64,000 bases of DNA from Elusimicrobia bacterium RIFOXYA2_FULL_47_53 (GTDB lineage: Bacteria; Elusimicrobiota; Endomicrobiia; Endomicrobiales; XYA2-FULL-47-53), in the NCBI GenBank assembly GCA_001800315.1, contig MGVE01000020.1, positions 94,641-158,640 of the forward strand. Direction: 5' to 3'. The position numbers and the translations under genes are program-made. Below, one piece after another: positions 62,113 to 64,000 of the stretch (position 1 is its first letter; the number at the start of each line of letters is the position of its first letter). The notes below the pieces were generated by a model. It was not told where the DNA came from. It saw nothing but the letters and a program-made list of their open reading frames with translations, and searched no databases.

Positions 62113-62174
62113 GCTGGTCTCGAAAACCGGGGTACCCCTTTCGGGTACCGTGGGTTCAAATCCCACCCTCTCCG
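62113..62174 (+). other. 3' fragment of tRNA-Ser (anticodon CGA), probable attachment-site scar
   Basis: From the anticodon stem onward the tRNA is intact: CTGGT-CTCGAAA-ACCGG, the long variable arm GGTACCC/GGGTACC, the T arm GTGGG-TTCAAAT-CCCAC and the acceptor strand CCTCTCC plus G. The matching 5' acceptor strand (GGAGAGG) and the D arm are missing. It is not a functional tRNA. Confidence 0.85.
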
Positions 62175-62271
62175 TTGATTTTTCATATTTTACCCGACAT
62201 TCCAGCATTTGTGGCAGATTTGTGATACATACAATTCATTTAATTTGAAAATATTTGTGTAAGGAAAAATT

Positions 62272-63462
62272 ATGCTATTGTCAAAAAGAGCTCTAGGTAT
62301 CTTACCTTCCGCGACTCTCGCTATCGATGCGAAAGCAAAAGCGTTAAAAGCTCAAGGAATTGATGTGATAAGTTTCGGTACTGGAGAACCTGATTTTGAC
62401 ACGCCTGAAAATATAAAAGAAGCTGCAAAAAAGGCGATTGATGAAGGCTTTACAAAGTATTGCCCAGTAGGTGGAACTCCTGACCTAAAAGACGCGATTA
62501 TCGCTAAATTTAAAAATGATAATAACCTTGAATACACAGCTGACCAGATAATAGTTTCGTGCGGTGCCAAGCATTCACTATATAACCTCTTTCAGGCAGT
62601 CCTTAATCCTGGTGACCAGATAATCATCCCTGCGCCTTATTGGGTATCATATCCCGATATGGCAAAGCTTGCCGGCGCGAAAGCCAAGATCGTGAAAACG
62701 AATGAATATTCAGGTTTTAAAATGACGGTCGAACAGCTCAAGAAAGCCGTTGGCAAGAAAACAAAAGCAGTGATAATCAATTCTCCATCAAACCCAACTG
62801 GTGCGGCTTATACGCCTGAAGAGCTTAAAAAACTTGCTCAAGTGTGTCTTGAAAACAATCTTCTTATAATTGCGGACGATATTTATGAAAAGCTTGTCTA
62901 TGGAGGTTTTAAGTTTTCGTCTATCGCAACCGTTTCACCCGAAGTCAAAGCCATAACTGCAGTCGTTAATGGTGTTTCTAAATCATACTCGATGACAGGA
63001 TGGCGAATAGGTTACACTGCTGGCCCGAAAGAAATAATAACAGCTATGACTAATATTCAGAGTCAGTCCACTTCTAACCCTACATCAATAGCTCTTAGGG
63101 CTTCGGCTGAAGCCCTTAAGGGACCGCAGGAAAGCGTTGAGATGATGAGAAAGGAATTTGAGGCTCGCAGAAATTACATTTACAGCAGACTTAATTCGAT
63201 ACGAGGGGTCAAGTGCTTCAATCCGGAAGGTGCTTTCTACGTTTTTCCTAACATAAAAAAACTCCTCGGTAAATCCTACTCTGGCAAAACTATTATGACC
63301 GCTACCGAATTTGCCGAATATCTGCTTGAGAAAGCCCGTATAGCAGTTGTTCCTGGAGACCCTTTCGGTGCACCTGGTTACATAAGGCTTTCTTACGCGA
63401 CTTCCATGAGCAATATTAAAAACGGATTGGATAGATTTGAATTAGCTATAAGCGATAAATAG
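62272..63462 (+). CDS. aspC: Aspartate/aromatic aminotransferase, class I
   Basis: 396 residues. FGTGEPDFDTPENIKEAA, INSPSNPTGAAYT, IADDIYEKLVYGG and the PLP Lys in NGVSKSYSMTGWRIGY are typical of family I-gamma aspartate aminotransferases. Arg in YIRLSYATS binds the carboxylate. It moves amino groups between aspartate and 2-oxoglutarate. Codon use is more AT-rich than in the block left of the tRNA-Ser fragment, consistent with different ancestry. A terminator follows. Confidence 0.93.
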   Translation: MLLSKRALGILPSATLAIDAKAKALKAQGIDVISFGTGEPDFDTPENIKEAAKKAIDEGFTKYCPVGGTPDLKDAIIAKFKNDNNLEYTADQIIVSCGAKHSLYNLFQAVLNPGDQIIIPAPYWVSYPDMAKLAGAKAKIVKTNEYSGFKMTVEQLKKAVGKKTKAVIINSPSNPTGAAYTPEELKKLAQVCLENNLLIIADDIYEKLVYGGFKFSSIATVSPEVKAITAVVNGVSKSYSMTGWRIGYTAGPKEIITAMTNIQSQSTSNPTSIALRASAEALKGPQESVEMMRKEFEARRNYIYSRLNSIRGVKCFNPEGAFYVFPNIKKLLGKSYSGKTIMTATEFAEYLLEKARIAVVPGDPFGAPGYIRLSYATSMSNIKNGLDRFELAISDK

Positions 63463-63591
63463 GAGTTGATTAACGACTGAAAGTCCTATTATCTATCCTT
63501 GTCTTTTGCTTGAAATATCTACGAAAAAGAGTTACAATCAGCATGTTATGGCACTAGATACAATTTGGGGGATAAATCCTATTTAAATTAT

Positions 63592-63629
63592 AAACCACAT
63601 TGTTCTAAATAAACGATGTGGTTTTGTTA
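63592..63629 (+). terminator. Terminator after aspC
   Basis: AAACCACAT (63592-63600) pairs with ATGTGGTTT (63616-63624), followed by a T-rich stretch. Confidence 0.7.
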
Positions 63630-63657
63630 TTTATTGATAGTAGGACTGGAATAATCT

Positions 63658-64000
63658 ATGACAAATAAAAAAGAACTATCAGAAAGAGACATCTGCACTA
63701 AGTTCATTCTGCCCGCTCTTGTAAAAGCCGGATGGGATGTTGAAAAACAAATCAGAGAGGAAGTTTCCTTCACTGCCGGCCGAATATTCGTTAAAGGCAA
63801 TAAGACAGTAAGGGGAGAAGGCAAACGGGCTGATTTTATCCTTTATCTTAAGCCGAATATTCCAATAGCAATAATTGAGGCAAAAGATAACAATTATCCG
63901 ATAGGCGCTGGTTTACAGCAGGCGCTTAACTACGCAAAGATTTTGGATATACCAATAGCATTCAGTTCAAATGGCGATGGTTTTGTGCAGCACGATTGCT
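63658..64000 (+). CDS. hsdR: Type I restriction enzyme HsdR subunit, N-terminal part (runs off window)
   Basis: 114 residues are visible and the frame is open at the right edge. LSERDICTKFILPALVKAGW is a common HsdR start. The nuclease core follows: RADFILYL (Asp) and IAIIEAKDNNYPIGAGLQQALNYA (Glu-x-Lys, then the Gln motif). In a complete type I system it would be the ATP-driven cutting subunit, with HsdM and HsdS beyond the window. Confidence 0.8.
   Translation, partial: MTNKKELSERDICTKFILPALVKAGWDVEKQIREEVSFTAGRIFVKGNKTVRGEGKRADFILYLKPNIPIAIIEAKDNNYPIGAGLQQALNYAKILDIPIAFSSNGDGFVQHDC

Overview
The window is 64 kb of bacterial chromosome of moderate GC content, from a Gram-negative (diderm) organism: it encodes outer-membrane porin-like proteins, periplasmic and lipoprotein signal peptides and peptidoglycan enzymes. 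The gene mix (divergent sigma-54 factors, a NifA-like activator, Amt and PII, a membrane pyrophosphatase, a short pyruvate kinase, CHASE2-cyclase, PilZ, many GTCATTCC-type palindromic repeats) fits an uncultivated lineage such as Elusimicrobiota or Omnitrophota. That placement is an inference; no rRNA is present to test it.

Layout. 1-8.5 kb: end of a membrane adenylate cyclase, a DUF3307 membrane protein, a porin, and a large exported repeat protein of unknown function. 8.5-15.3 kb: a nitrogen-control cluster (NifA-like activator, divergent RpoN, TorF-like outer-membrane protein, Amt, PII, ion transporter). 15.5-17.4 kb: short pyruvate kinase and a Cas4/RecB-like nuclease. 17.4-30.5 kb: an AT-rich accessory island. 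It carries AbiE toxin-antitoxin genes in reversed order, a DUF4143 ATPase under a palindromic operator, a three-gene cluster (MazG-like, EVE/PUA-like plus PD-(D/E)XK, DUF2075 helicase with nuclease-like N-terminus), then an integron-type cassette array with three attC sites and no integrase. The fourth cassette gene is cut by a repeat that also flanks an MBL-fold/cupin pair. 30.5-46.6 kb: tRNA-Arg, tadA, a tmRNA gene with an apparent inserted hairpin, and a dense housekeeping block (amidase, murI, queDCE, uppP, thrC, cinA, thpR, ruvX, mltG, nifS, mnmA). 46.6-61.8 kb: nested repeats, enolase, FtsB, a second divergent RpoN, a two-component operon behind a good sigma-54 promoter, membrane pyrophosphatase, a PhnD-like lipoprotein coupled to a hybrid kinase, gpmA, PilZ, small regulators. 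61.8-64 kb: tRNA-Leu, a 3' fragment of tRNA-Ser that looks like an integration scar, an aminotransferase and the start of a type I restriction HsdR subunit.

The most notable items are the split PK1 pseudoknot of the tmRNA, the integrase-less integron array, the MazG/EVE-nuclease/DUF2075 candidate defence operon, a 132-bp MITE-like element with 3-bp target duplication and empty sites in the same window, two divergent RpoN paralogues with a matching -24/-12 promoter, and a compact promoter-to-terminator unit that may be a small RNA. Nothing was computed; all pairings, spacings and identities were read by eye.
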